From positions 1 to 14,064 of the forward strand of contig CAAGGY010000153.1 of NCBI GenBank assembly GCA_900769525.1: a DNA stretch of 14,064 bases, read 5' to 3'. Source of the DNA: an uncultured Alistipes sp. Its GTDB lineage: Bacteria; Bacteroidota; Bacteroidia; Bacteroidales; Rikenellaceae. The notes beneath the pieces were generated by a model. It was not told the DNA's origin, searched no databases, and saw nothing but the letters and a program-made list of their open reading frames with translations. A program made the position numbers and the translations under genes. Positions 1-6,925 of this stretch are shown here, piece after piece (position 1 is the stretch's first letter; every line of letters begins with the position of its first letter).

Positions 1-31
1 ACTCTTTCCCTACACGACGCTCTTCCGATCT
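1..31. other. Illumina sequencing adapter remnant
   Basis: These 31 bases match the 3' end of the Illumina TruSeq universal adapter/read 1 primer, ending in GCTCTTCCGATCT, with only the first two adapter bases missing. This is not genomic DNA but library adapter left on the contig end. It has no stop codon in the ftsZ frame, so a gene caller could extend ftsZ into it and create a false N-terminus. Genomic sequence starts at about base 32. Confidence 0.97.
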
Positions 32-32
32 C

Positions 33-1325
33 TTCCTCCTCGACGCCGAGTCGATAATCATGGTTATCGGCGTGGGTGGTGCTGGTGGCAATGCTGTCAA
101 CCACATGCAACAGATGGGTATTCACGGTGTTAACTTCGTGGTGTGCAACACCGACCGTGCAGCCCTTGACAACTGCTTGGTGCAGAATAAGTTGGTGCTT
201 GGTCCTGGCCACGGTGCAGGTAATAAGCCCGACATCGGTCGCAAGTATGCCATCGAGTCTGAGGAGCAGATTCGCTCATTGCTCGAGACTTCTGGAGTGA
301 AGATGCTCTTCATCGCAGCAGGTATGGGTGGTGGTACTGGTACTGGTGCATCGCCTGTAATTGCTAAGATTGCCCACGACCTCGGTATCCTCACCGTTGC
401 CGTTGTCACCATGCCATTCCGCATGGAGGGTCCTAAGCGCTACCAATTTGCCGTAGAGGGTATCAACGAGCTTCACCAGTGGGTAGACTCGTTGCTTATC
501 ATCGACAACGAGCGTCTACGCAAGCTCTACGGTAAACTCCCTATCAAGGATGCATTTGGTAAGGCTGACGACGTGCTCGGCATGGCAACAAAGGGTATTG
601 CCGAGCTTATCACCGTGGAGTATGCCTTGGTGCGTGTCGACTTCTCCGATGTGGAGACCGTGATGCGAGGTAGTGGTCGTGCTCATATGTCGGTTGTTAG
701 TGCTTCGGGCGACAACCGTGCGTTGCAGGTTGCGGAGGGTGCTCTGTCATCATCGCTACTCGACGACAACCATATCTCAGGTGCTAAGGAGATTCTTCTT
801 AGCTTCTCAGTATCGGACATCGACAAGCTTACACACGACGACATCACTGACGCTATGGAGTATATCCAGCGTAATGCAAGCTACACAGATGAGGATGGCA
901 ACACCCACTCGGCAAACATCATCTGGGGTGCCAGCGAGAAGAAGTGGTTGGCAGACGACGAACTTGAGCTGGTAGTTGTTGCCACACGCTTCGACAATGG
1001 CAATGAGCTAACGATTGAGACCGAGTACAGCAATGTCGAAGATGATCCAAACCCATTTGTTAAGATAAACGAGCCTGTCATCGAGGAGCCAAAACTCGAA
1101 AATAAGGAGCGCCGTCCTATTAACAACATTGCTGAGGGCCCAACAATTCAGCCACCACAGGACAAGTACAAGTTGGTGCGTCTACAGCTGAAGGATCCTG
1201 CGTATGGTCGCCAAAAGAGGCAGTTTATCGCCGATAGTGACACCTACACAAAGACCACGTTCCGTCCGATTGCCAAGGCAGATGAGGTGGAGACTCAGAA
1301 CTACGACATGTTTAACACCCATTAA
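33..1325 (+). CDS. ftsZ: Cell division protein FtsZ, 5'-truncated by contig edge
   Basis: FtsZ is the tubulin-like GTPase that polymerises at mid-cell into the division ring. The frame is open from the adapter junction and reads FLLDAESII before the ATG at 60; that ATG is internal, because IIxVIGVGGxGGNAV is the normal FtsZ N-terminal strand. The real start and roughly 10-20 residues are missing. Counting from M60, the tubulin signature GGGTGTG is at residues 90-96, and the T7-loop catalytic aspartates are D194 and D197 in RVDFSDV. The Asn that usually opens this NxDFxD motif is Arg192. The GTPase core ends near residue 310, followed by a charged linker, a C-terminal-peptide-like stretch DPAYGRQKR (379-387) and a further 34-residue tail. 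I recall such a tail as usual in Bacteroidota FtsZ. The gldE-like gene starts 3 bases downstream, suggesting cotranscription. Confidence 0.96.
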   Translation, partial: FLLDAESIIMVIGVGGAGGNAVNHMQQMGIHGVNFVVCNTDRAALDNCLVQNKLVLGPGHGAGNKPDIGRKYAIESEEQIRSLLETSGVKMLFIAAGMGGGTGTGASPVIAKIAHDLGILTVAVVTMPFRMEGPKRYQFAVEGINELHQWVDSLLIIDNERLRKLYGKLPIKDAFGKADDVLGMATKGIAELITVEYALVRVDFSDVETVMRGSGRAHMSVVSASGDNRALQVAEGALSSSLLDDNHISGAKEILLSFSVSDIDKLTHDDITDAMEYIQRNASYTDEDGNTHSANIIWGASEKKWLADDELELVVVATRFDNGNELTIETEYSNVEDDPNPFVKINEPVIEEPKLENKERRPINNIAEGPTIQPPQDKYKLVRLQLKDPAYGRQKRQFIADSDTYTKTTFRPIAKADEVETQNYDMFNTH

Positions 1326-1328
1326 TCA

Positions 1329-2612
1329 ATGGACGTAATATCATTAAAGGAGAGTATAGAGCTGGGCGCAATCGTTGTGCCTGGCCTTATCTCTATTATA
1401 CTGCTTACGCTCTCGGCTATGGCCTCTGGCTCAGAGGTCGCCTTCTTCTCGCTCACACACAACGACATAGAGGAACTTGAGAGCCACTCGGATAGTGCCT
1501 CACAGCGTGTTGTAGAGCTACTATCCAACCCCGATAGACTTCTTGCCACGATTCTTGTTGCCAACAACATGGTCAACATCTGCCTCGTTATTATGGTGAC
1601 ACGCCTAATAAACACAGTGTTTCTGTTTAGTGGCGTTTGGGAGTTTATCTTTAACACCGTAATTATCACCTTCTTACTTCTGCTCTTTGGCGAGATTATG
1701 CCCAAGGTGTTCACGCAGAGCAATCCTGTGAAGATGTCACTCGCCCTGTCTGCACCTTTGAAGTTCCTACGCTGGCTACTCTACCCTCTCGCCTTTCTTC
1801 TTATCCGCACAAGCAGCCGAGTTAGTCGCTTTGCATCAAAGGGTGCGGAGATATCTATCGAGGAGCTTGCCGATGCTGTCGACCTTGCGGAGACGGGCTC
1901 GGAGGAGGAGCAGAAGATGTTGTCGGGAATCATCTCGTTTGGTCAGACAGAGGTTGTTGAGATTATGCACTCACGTGTCGACATCACAGGTCTTGAGTAC
2001 GATGCCTCGTTCGACGAGGTGCGCAAGATAATTGTTGAGACTGGCTACTCACGAATTCCTGTCTATGGCGATGACCTGGACGATGTTCGTGGCGTGCTCT
2101 ACGTCAAGGACCTGCTACCACACATCAACAAGGGTGCAGAGTTCGAGTGGCAGACGCTGCTGCGCAAGCCCTACTTTGTGCCTGAACACATGATGATTGA
2201 CGACCTTCTTAAGAAGTTCCAGAAGAAGAAGATTCACATTGCAATTGTGGTCGACGAGTATGGTGCAACGCAGGGTCTTGTCTCACTCGAGGATGTCCTC
2301 GAGGAGGTTGTCGGCGAGATTACCGACGAGAGCGACGACGACGAGGATAAGCTCTACGAGAAGATTGGCGAGAACACCTATATCTTTGATGCTAAGATAC
2401 ATATCGGCGAGTTTATCCGTGCCATTGGCTACGATGAGGACTCCTTTGCCGATGTCGAGGGTCATGCCGAAACGTTGGCAGGCCTTATGATGGAGCTTAA
2501 GCGTGACTTGCCTCGCCGTGGCGATGAGCTACAGTCGCACGGAGTGAAATTCTTCATCGCCACGATGGATGGTCGTCGTGTCGACAAAGTAAAGGTTGAG
2601 GTCAATGCGTAG
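1329..2612 (+). CDS. gldE: GldE-like CNNM/CBS/CorC-HlyC membrane protein
   Basis: This 427-residue protein belongs to the hemolysin C/CorC family, whose members are membrane proteins linked to divalent cation (Mg/Co) transport; in gliding Bacteroidota the homologue is GldE. An N-terminal DUF21/CNNM membrane domain (about 15-165) contains hydrophobic segments near 15-35, 80-100, 106-127 and 135-160 and the conserved GEIMPK (121-126). Two CBS domains follow (about 210-265 and 273-332), the second containing VVDEYGATQGLVSLEDVLEE (308-327), a hallmark of this family. A C-terminal CorC_HlyC domain (about 345-425) completes it. Length and domain order are complete. ATG 1329 lies 3 bases after ftsZ, and the last 8 bases overlap the next gene. 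I recall a gldE/phosphopantetheinyl transferase pair in other Bacteroidales. Nothing here indicates gliding, so the gene symbol is by family only. Confidence 0.9.
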   Translation: MDVISLKESIELGAIVVPGLISIILLTLSAMASGSEVAFFSLTHNDIEELESHSDSASQRVVELLSNPDRLLATILVANNMVNICLVIMVTRLINTVFLFSGVWEFIFNTVIITFLLLLFGEIMPKVFTQSNPVKMSLALSAPLKFLRWLLYPLAFLLIRTSSRVSRFASKGAEISIEELADAVDLAETGSEEEQKMLSGIISFGQTEVVEIMHSRVDITGLEYDASFDEVRKIIVETGYSRIPVYGDDLDDVRGVLYVKDLLPHINKGAEFEWQTLLRKPYFVPEHMMIDDLLKKFQKKKIHIAIVVDEYGATQGLVSLEDVLEEVVGEITDESDDDEDKLYEKIGENTYIFDAKIHIGEFIRAIGYDEDSFADVEGHAETLAGLMMELKRDLPRRGDELQSHGVKFFIATMDGRRVDKVKVEVNA

Positions 2613-3180
2613 AGTAATAGTTGAGCCTATACCTTGGGCCTATGCCTGCTGCGATACGCTTATCACAGCTGAGGATGTGGCCTCGGCCTCACGCTTTCAG
2701 AATGAGCGTCGCCGCAATGAACACCTCGCCTGGCGACGTGTTGTGCGCCGAGAGCTGGGGCGTGGTGTAACGATTAGCTATAACAAGGTAGGTGCGCCTC
2801 AGGTAGATAGGCCCAACACCTATATCAGCGTTGCGCATGGTGCGGGCTGTGTGGCGGTGGCAATCTCCGACCAACGAATAGGCGTAGACATCGAGAGCAC
2901 CGAGCGTAACTTTGGCAAGGTGAGCTCTCGATATATGAGCGATGTAGAACAACAGCTATGCTCCGACGAAACGTGGGAGGCGGCAGTATGGGCAGCTAAG
3001 GAGGCTCTATATAAGCTCTACGGCAAGGAGGGCGTTGAGCTCCGTGATGAGCTATGCATAGAGGAGTACAACGCTCAAAACAAGCAACTTAAGGCAAGGC
3101 TGATGGATGAAAAACGGGCTAATGTCGATATTGAATTTCGTGACGAAGGCATAGTCCTGGCAACAGCATATTTCGAATAA
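2605..3180 (+). CDS. 4'-phosphopantetheinyl transferase, Sfp superfamily
   Basis: Transfers the phosphopantetheine arm of coenzyme A to a conserved serine of acyl- or peptidyl-carrier proteins. In the 191-residue product the superfamily motifs are present: ISVAHGAG with His78, the Mg-binding GVDIE (93-97, D95 and E97), and WAAKEALYKLYG (129-140, E133 and K137). The start is taken as ATG 2605, not the in-frame TTG at 2596, because it gives a normal N-terminus and has an AAAGG at 2591-2595, 9 bases upstream. This start overlaps the end of gldE by 8 bases, implying translational coupling. It is of Sfp length rather than the shorter AcpS type, so its target could be a specialised carrier protein or the fatty-acid ACP; no carrier gene is visible in this window. 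Confidence 0.9.
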   Translation: MRRVIVEPIPWAYACCDTLITAEDVASASRFQNERRRNEHLAWRRVVRRELGRGVTISYNKVGAPQVDRPNTYISVAHGAGCVAVAISDQRIGVDIESTERNFGKVSSRYMSDVEQQLCSDETWEAAVWAAKEALYKLYGKEGVELRDELCIEEYNAQNKQLKARLMDEKRANVDIEFRDEGIVLATAYFE

Positions 3181-3237
3181 AACACTAATATGCACGCCAC
3201 TAAAACGCAGAAATAGACAAGCAAAACTCAGAAAACA

Positions 3238-4692
3238 GTGGGAAGCTCAGTACAAAACAACACTGTGTCATTGGGCACAGACTCAATAGGTAAGCTCCTG
3301 GCTCGATACGCCATACCTGCGATTATCGCAATGGCCTCGTCGTCGCTCTACCACATCATCGACAGCATATTTATCGGCCACGGCGTGGGCGGTGCAGCCA
3401 TCTCTGGCATGGCCGTGACACTCCCTATTATGAACATCGCATCGGCCTTTGGTGCTATGGTAGGTGTTGGTGCTGCAGCACGCATATCCATACGTCTGGG
3501 CGAGGGTAATAAGCGTGCGGCAGAGCACATCTTGGGCAATGCCGTGCTGCTCAACCTTACACTGGGAATAAGCATCATGCTTATCTTCCTTATCTTCCTC
3601 GACCCTATATTGTTATTCTTCTCTGGTGGTAATGCGAGTGCCGAGACATTGGACTATGCACGCCGTTTTATGCGTATCATCATGGTTGGTAACATTATTA
3701 CCCACCTCTATCTTGGTCTTAATGAGCAGCTTCGTGCCTCTGGATATCCCCGCAAGGCTATGTACATAATGCTCACATCAATAGCACTCTGCACAATCCT
3801 CAACCCGCTCTTTATCTTTGTCTTCAAGTGGGGCATTGAGGGCTCTGCCTGGGCTACGGTTATTGCACAGAGCATATCGCTACTCATTCAGATACACCAC
3901 TACACCTCTAAGGAGAGCTTCCTGCGTTTCAAGCGTTCGAGCTTTAAGTTCGACAAGAAGATTGTCTGGGCTATCATCTCGATTGGCCTCGCACCATTTA
4001 TCCTCAACGTATGCGCTTCGCTTGTCACACGCTTTATGAATACGGCGCTACTGGAGTATGGCGGCCACGGAGCATACGACATCGTTTCTGTAGCCAACTT
4101 CGATGGCAATGTGGGCGATGTCTATGTTGGCGCCTACGGCATTATGAACCGTGTGCTTCTACTATTTATTATGATGGCACAGGGTTTCAACCAGGGTATG
4201 CAACCAATCGTAGGCTATAACTATGGCGCAAAGCAGTATGACCGTGTGCTGAAAGTGCTGAAATATACCATTATATGTGCTACAACGGTGACAACCATCG
4301 CCTTTATCATAGGCTTCTTCTTCCCACAGCAGGTTGCCTCAGCATTTGTCGACGCATCACGTAGTGCCACAGACAAGGCTATGATTGACGTGGTGGCTCA
4401 GGGCCTCGGCATTACGATGATTATCTTCCCATTTGTAGGGTTCCAGGTTGTTGCAGGTAGCTTCTTCCAGTATATCGGCCGTGCACCACTTGCGATGTTC
4501 CTATCGGCGACACGTCAGCTACTATTCCTGCTTCCAATGTTGCTCATACTCCCTAAATATTATGGTGCAACGGGTGCGTGGATGTCTATGCCTATCGCCG
4601 ACAGCTGCGCAATCCTTGTGGCAGGAACGCTGCTATTTGTTCAGGTTCGCAAGCTCAAGCGCAAAGAGCACGATATGCGCTTTTCACGATAA
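3238..4692 (+). CDS. MATE-family multidrug/cation efflux transporter
   Basis: A 484-residue polytopic inner-membrane protein of the MATE family, which exports cationic drugs or metabolites using Na+ or H+ gradients. The two-fold MATE fold is clear: the N-lobe contains LLARYAIPAIIAMASSSLYH and IDSIFIGHGVG, and the C-lobe contains AQGFNQGMQPIVGYNYGA, with about twelve hydrophobic segments. The loop after about the seventh segment carries a short extra stretch (GGHGAYDIVSVANFDGNVGD). The start is GTG 3238, since no ATG occurs before the first helix and a TAG at 3214-3216 closes the frame upstream. An ATG at 3190 in the same frame gives only eight codons before that TAG. The gene follows the transferase by 57 bases and dprA begins 9 bases after it. 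The substrate cannot be told from sequence. Confidence 0.93.
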   Translation: MGSSVQNNTVSLGTDSIGKLLARYAIPAIIAMASSSLYHIIDSIFIGHGVGGAAISGMAVTLPIMNIASAFGAMVGVGAAARISIRLGEGNKRAAEHILGNAVLLNLTLGISIMLIFLIFLDPILLFFSGGNASAETLDYARRFMRIIMVGNIITHLYLGLNEQLRASGYPRKAMYIMLTSIALCTILNPLFIFVFKWGIEGSAWATVIAQSISLLIQIHHYTSKESFLRFKRSSFKFDKKIVWAIISIGLAPFILNVCASLVTRFMNTALLEYGGHGAYDIVSVANFDGNVGDVYVGAYGIMNRVLLLFIMMAQGFNQGMQPIVGYNYGAKQYDRVLKVLKYTIICATTVTTIAFIIGFFFPQQVASAFVDASRSATDKAMIDVVAQGLGITMIIFPFVGFQVVAGSFFQYIGRAPLAMFLSATRQLLFLLPMLLILPKYYGATGAWMSMPIADSCAILVAGTLLFVQVRKLKRKEHDMRFSR

Positions 4693-4701
4693 CATACAAC
4701 T

Positions 4702-5808
4702 ATGACAATCGAGGATCTTGCCCTTCTCTTTATCCGAGGTATTGGCTCACGCACAGCCACAGCACTTATCGAACATTTCGGCTCGGCAGAGCAGCTCTTT
4801 GCCGCAAGCCTTAGCGAGATTAAGAGCAGTATTGGTCTGCGAGAGGAGCTGGCACGACGCATCGTATCAGGCGAGGGAATGGCCAATGCCGAGCGTGAGG
4901 TGGAGTATTGCCGAAAACACGACATCCGCATAATATCATCAACCGACGAGGAGTATCCCGAAGCCTTAAGAGAGGTATCCGATAGGCCTCATGTGCTATT
5001 TGTTCAGGGCGATGTGCGGGCACTTAAGATGCGCACACTCTCAGTAGTGGGTACACGAGATGCCTCGCCAGCAGGTATTCACAACTCTCAGCTATTAGTC
5101 TCAACGCTCGCCGATAAGGTTGATGATCTGTGTATTGTCAGCGGCCTTGCCTATGGCATTGACGCTGCAGCACATAGAGCTGCACTTGCCGCTGGGGTCA
5201 AGACCATAGCCGTAGTCCCAAGCATACTGCCAAGCATAACACCCGCCTCGCATCAAACACTGGCCAACGAGATTTTGCGCTCAGGAGGCGCTATCGTCTC
5301 GGAGCTTCACTCGCAGACACACCATAATGGTTCATTCTTTATCTCACGCAATCGCATCATCGCAGGCATAAGCGAGGGTACCGTAGTTATCGAATCTCCA
5401 GCCACAGGAGGCTCACTTGCCACAGCAGATATAGCCGATAGCTATGGTCGTGTTATCATGGCTACGCCTGGCCGAATGACAGATAGCAACTCGTTTGGCT
5501 CCAACAACTTAATACGAACAGGTAAGGCTCGATTGGTGCTTAGCGCAGAGGATATTATTGAGGATTTGGGTTGGAGCGTAACAAAGCGTAAGGAGCAAAC
5601 AAAAGATGATAGTCGCATAGACCTATCTGCGCTATCGCATCCAGAACAACGAATAGTAGAGGCCTTCAACAATTCGTCGGAGGTCGACTGGGAGAGCCTT
5701 ATCAACAACTCGGGCCTTAGCCTCGGCGAACTATCAATGGCTATGATGGACCTCGAGATTAAGGGTATTATACGAGTACTTCCAGGCAAGCGTTATGAGC
5801 TGATATAA
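4702..5808 (+). CDS. dprA: DNA-processing protein DprA
   Basis: DprA (Smf) binds single-stranded DNA and loads RecA during natural transformation, and is kept in many non-competent bacteria. The 368-residue protein has the full three-part layout: an N-terminal helix-hairpin-helix/SAM-like region (about 1-65, with IRGIGSRTA), the Rossmann-like DprA domain (about 75-290) with VVGTRDASPAG (115-125), VSGLAYGIDAAAH (146-158) and FISRNRIIAG (213-222), and a C-terminal winged-helix/DML1 domain (about 308-368). One family motif is atypical: the usual VLGxGxDxxYPxxN stretch reads VVPSILPSITPASHQ (171-185), lacking the glycines and the Tyr-Pro. ATG 4702 is 9 bases after the MATE stop, and tatD follows 14 bases downstream. 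A function in DNA uptake or recombination is inferred from the family. Confidence 0.95.
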   Translation: MTIEDLALLFIRGIGSRTATALIEHFGSAEQLFAASLSEIKSSIGLREELARRIVSGEGMANAEREVEYCRKHDIRIISSTDEEYPEALREVSDRPHVLFVQGDVRALKMRTLSVVGTRDASPAGIHNSQLLVSTLADKVDDLCIVSGLAYGIDAAAHRAALAAGVKTIAVVPSILPSITPASHQTLANEILRSGGAIVSELHSQTHHNGSFFISRNRIIAGISEGTVVIESPATGGSLATADIADSYGRVIMATPGRMTDSNSFGSNNLIRTGKARLVLSAEDIIEDLGWSVTKRKEQTKDDSRIDLSALSHPEQRIVEAFNNSSEVDWESLINNSGLSLGELSMAMMDLEIKGIIRVLPGKRYELI

Positions 5809-5822
5809 AACAACTTAGAACT

Positions 5823-6602
5823 ATGATTGACACCCACTCACACATATACGCCGAGGAGTTCGACACCGACCGTGAAGAGGCTCTTGAGCGTGCTTGGAAC
5901 GCTGGCGTAGAGGCTCTTATCCTCCCCGACATCGACTCTGAGAGCCGCAACAGAATGGTTGCACTCGCCCAGCAACACGCCGACCGTTGCTACGCAATGG
6001 CAGGCCTACATCCTACATCTGTCAATGACAATCCCCGTTGGCAACAGGAGCTCGACATGGTTGAGAAGATGTTGCAGCAGAGCCCCGTGAAGCTCTGTGG
6101 CGTAGGCGAAATTGGCCTCGACCTCTATTGGAGCGAGGAGTTCTATCACCAGCAGCGTGAGGTGCTCCATGCCCAACTTGAGATGGCACTTCAATACAAC
6201 CTCCCCGTTGTGATTCACACTCGCTCGGCATATAAGCAGATGCTCGATGCCATAGCCACCTACCGAGGTCGTGGCCTCCGAGGGGTCTTTCACGCCTGGG
6301 CAGATAGTGCCGAAACGGCTCGCAAACTTGAGCGCATGGGAGAGTTTAAGTTTGGCATCGGTGGCGTGGTGACATTTAAGAACTCAGGCCTCGACAAGGT
6401 TGTTGCCGAGCTACCAACCGAACTCCTACTACTCGAAACCGACTCTCCATACCTTACACCTGTGCCACACAGAGGCAAGCGCAACGAGTCGGCATACGTG
6501 GAGTATGTGTGTCGTAAGATTGCCGATATTCACGGACTAAGCTTCGAGCAGGTTGACAGCATCACCACGGCCTCAGCAAAGCAACTATTTGGAATTTCGT
6601 AA
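5823..6602 (+). CDS. tatD: TatD-family metal-dependent hydrolase/DNase
   Basis: A 259-residue TIM-barrel amidohydrolase of the TatD family; characterised members are metal-dependent 3'-5' exonucleases and related hydrolases (TatD, YcfH, YjjV). All expected metal ligands are visible: His5 and His7 in DTHSH (3-7), Glu96 in GVGEIGLD (93-100), His132 in VIHTR, His157 in VFHAW and Asp207 in TDSPYL. The HRGKRNE motif (216-222) after TDSPYL is typical. Length is normal. It starts 14 bases after dprA, so a DNA-repair or DNA-turnover role is reasonable but inferred; family members are hard to tell apart by sequence, and the symbol is by family. It is the last gene before the terminator at 6653. Confidence 0.93.
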   Translation: MIDTHSHIYAEEFDTDREEALERAWNAGVEALILPDIDSESRNRMVALAQQHADRCYAMAGLHPTSVNDNPRWQQELDMVEKMLQQSPVKLCGVGEIGLDLYWSEEFYHQQREVLHAQLEMALQYNLPVVIHTRSAYKQMLDAIATYRGRGLRGVFHAWADSAETARKLERMGEFKFGIGGVVTFKNSGLDKVVAELPTELLLLETDSPYLTPVPHRGKRNESAYVEYVCRKIADIHGLSFEQVDSITTASAKQLFGIS

Positions 6603-6652
6603 AATCTCTCTGCGCAAATACCATTTGCCACCATATTCACAAAAAAAAGAGT

Positions 6653-6690
6653 ATGCCCCGAATAAAAAATCGGGGCATTTTTGCATTTTA
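6653..6690 (+). terminator. Rho-independent terminator after tatD
   Basis: A perfect 9-bp stem pairs ATGCCCCGA (6653-6661) with TCGGGGCAT (6670-6678) around an 8-base A-rich loop, followed by TTTTGCATTTT. It lies 50 bases past the tatD stop and closes the ftsZ-to-tatD gene run. Confidence 0.92.
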
Positions 6691-6848
6691 TCGACTGATT
6701 ATCAGCGTATTACAACATGTGAAATTTACACCGTCCACGTAACTACCTGATAATCAGCACTATGAAAAATTTGATTTTCAGCCATTTGCAACACACTGAT
6801 TTACAGCGTATTAACCATAGCGTCACGGAAAAATCTGAGCTCAAAAAA
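6691..6848. repeat. Spacer with four CTGATnnTCAG-like palindromes
   Basis: Within the 323-base gap between tatD and the lipoprotein gene, this AT-rich stretch holds four copies of one short motif: CTGATTATCAG (6695-6705), its exact reverse complement CTGATAATCAG (6747-6757), TTGATTTTCAG (6771-6781, 9 of 11) and CTGATTTACAG (6796-6806, 9 of 11). Centres are 52, 24 and 25 bases apart. The first and last copies extend into a longer direct repeat ending CGTATTA (6694-6712 and 6795-6813, 17 of 19 identical). They lie upstream of the promoter at 6849, so an operator array is possible; relics of a small mobile element are an alternative. No gene is seen here. Confidence 0.6.
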
Positions 6849-6880
6849 TTTGGGGAGTTCTATTTTTAGACCTAATTTTG
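6849..6880 (+). promoter_or_regulatory. Bacteroidota-type promoter for the lipoprotein gene
   Basis: A -33 element TTTG (6849-6852) and a perfect -7 element TAATTTTG (6873-6880, consensus TAnnTTTG) are separated by 20 bases, the preferred spacing for the primary sigma factor of Bacteroidota. Transcription would start near 6885, leaving about 40 bases of AT-rich leader before ATG 6926. Confidence 0.75.
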
Positions 6881-6925
6881 CACTAAGAAACAACAGAAAA
6901 TGTATAACTTATAAAACCTAAGGTT

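Noticed and set aside
1322..1723. Open frame of 133 codons on the - strand
   Set aside because: Antisense to the conserved membrane domain of gldE, with no start context or recognisable motif.
6553..6750. Open frame of 65 codons on the + strand after tatD
   Set aside because: It overlaps the end of tatD in another frame and runs through the intrinsic terminator at 6653-6690, so it is unlikely to be translated.
6691..6848. CRISPR array or attachment site in the palindrome-containing spacer
   Set aside because: The repeats are only 11-19 bases, imperfect and unevenly spaced, with no cas gene, integrase or tRNA gene nearby.
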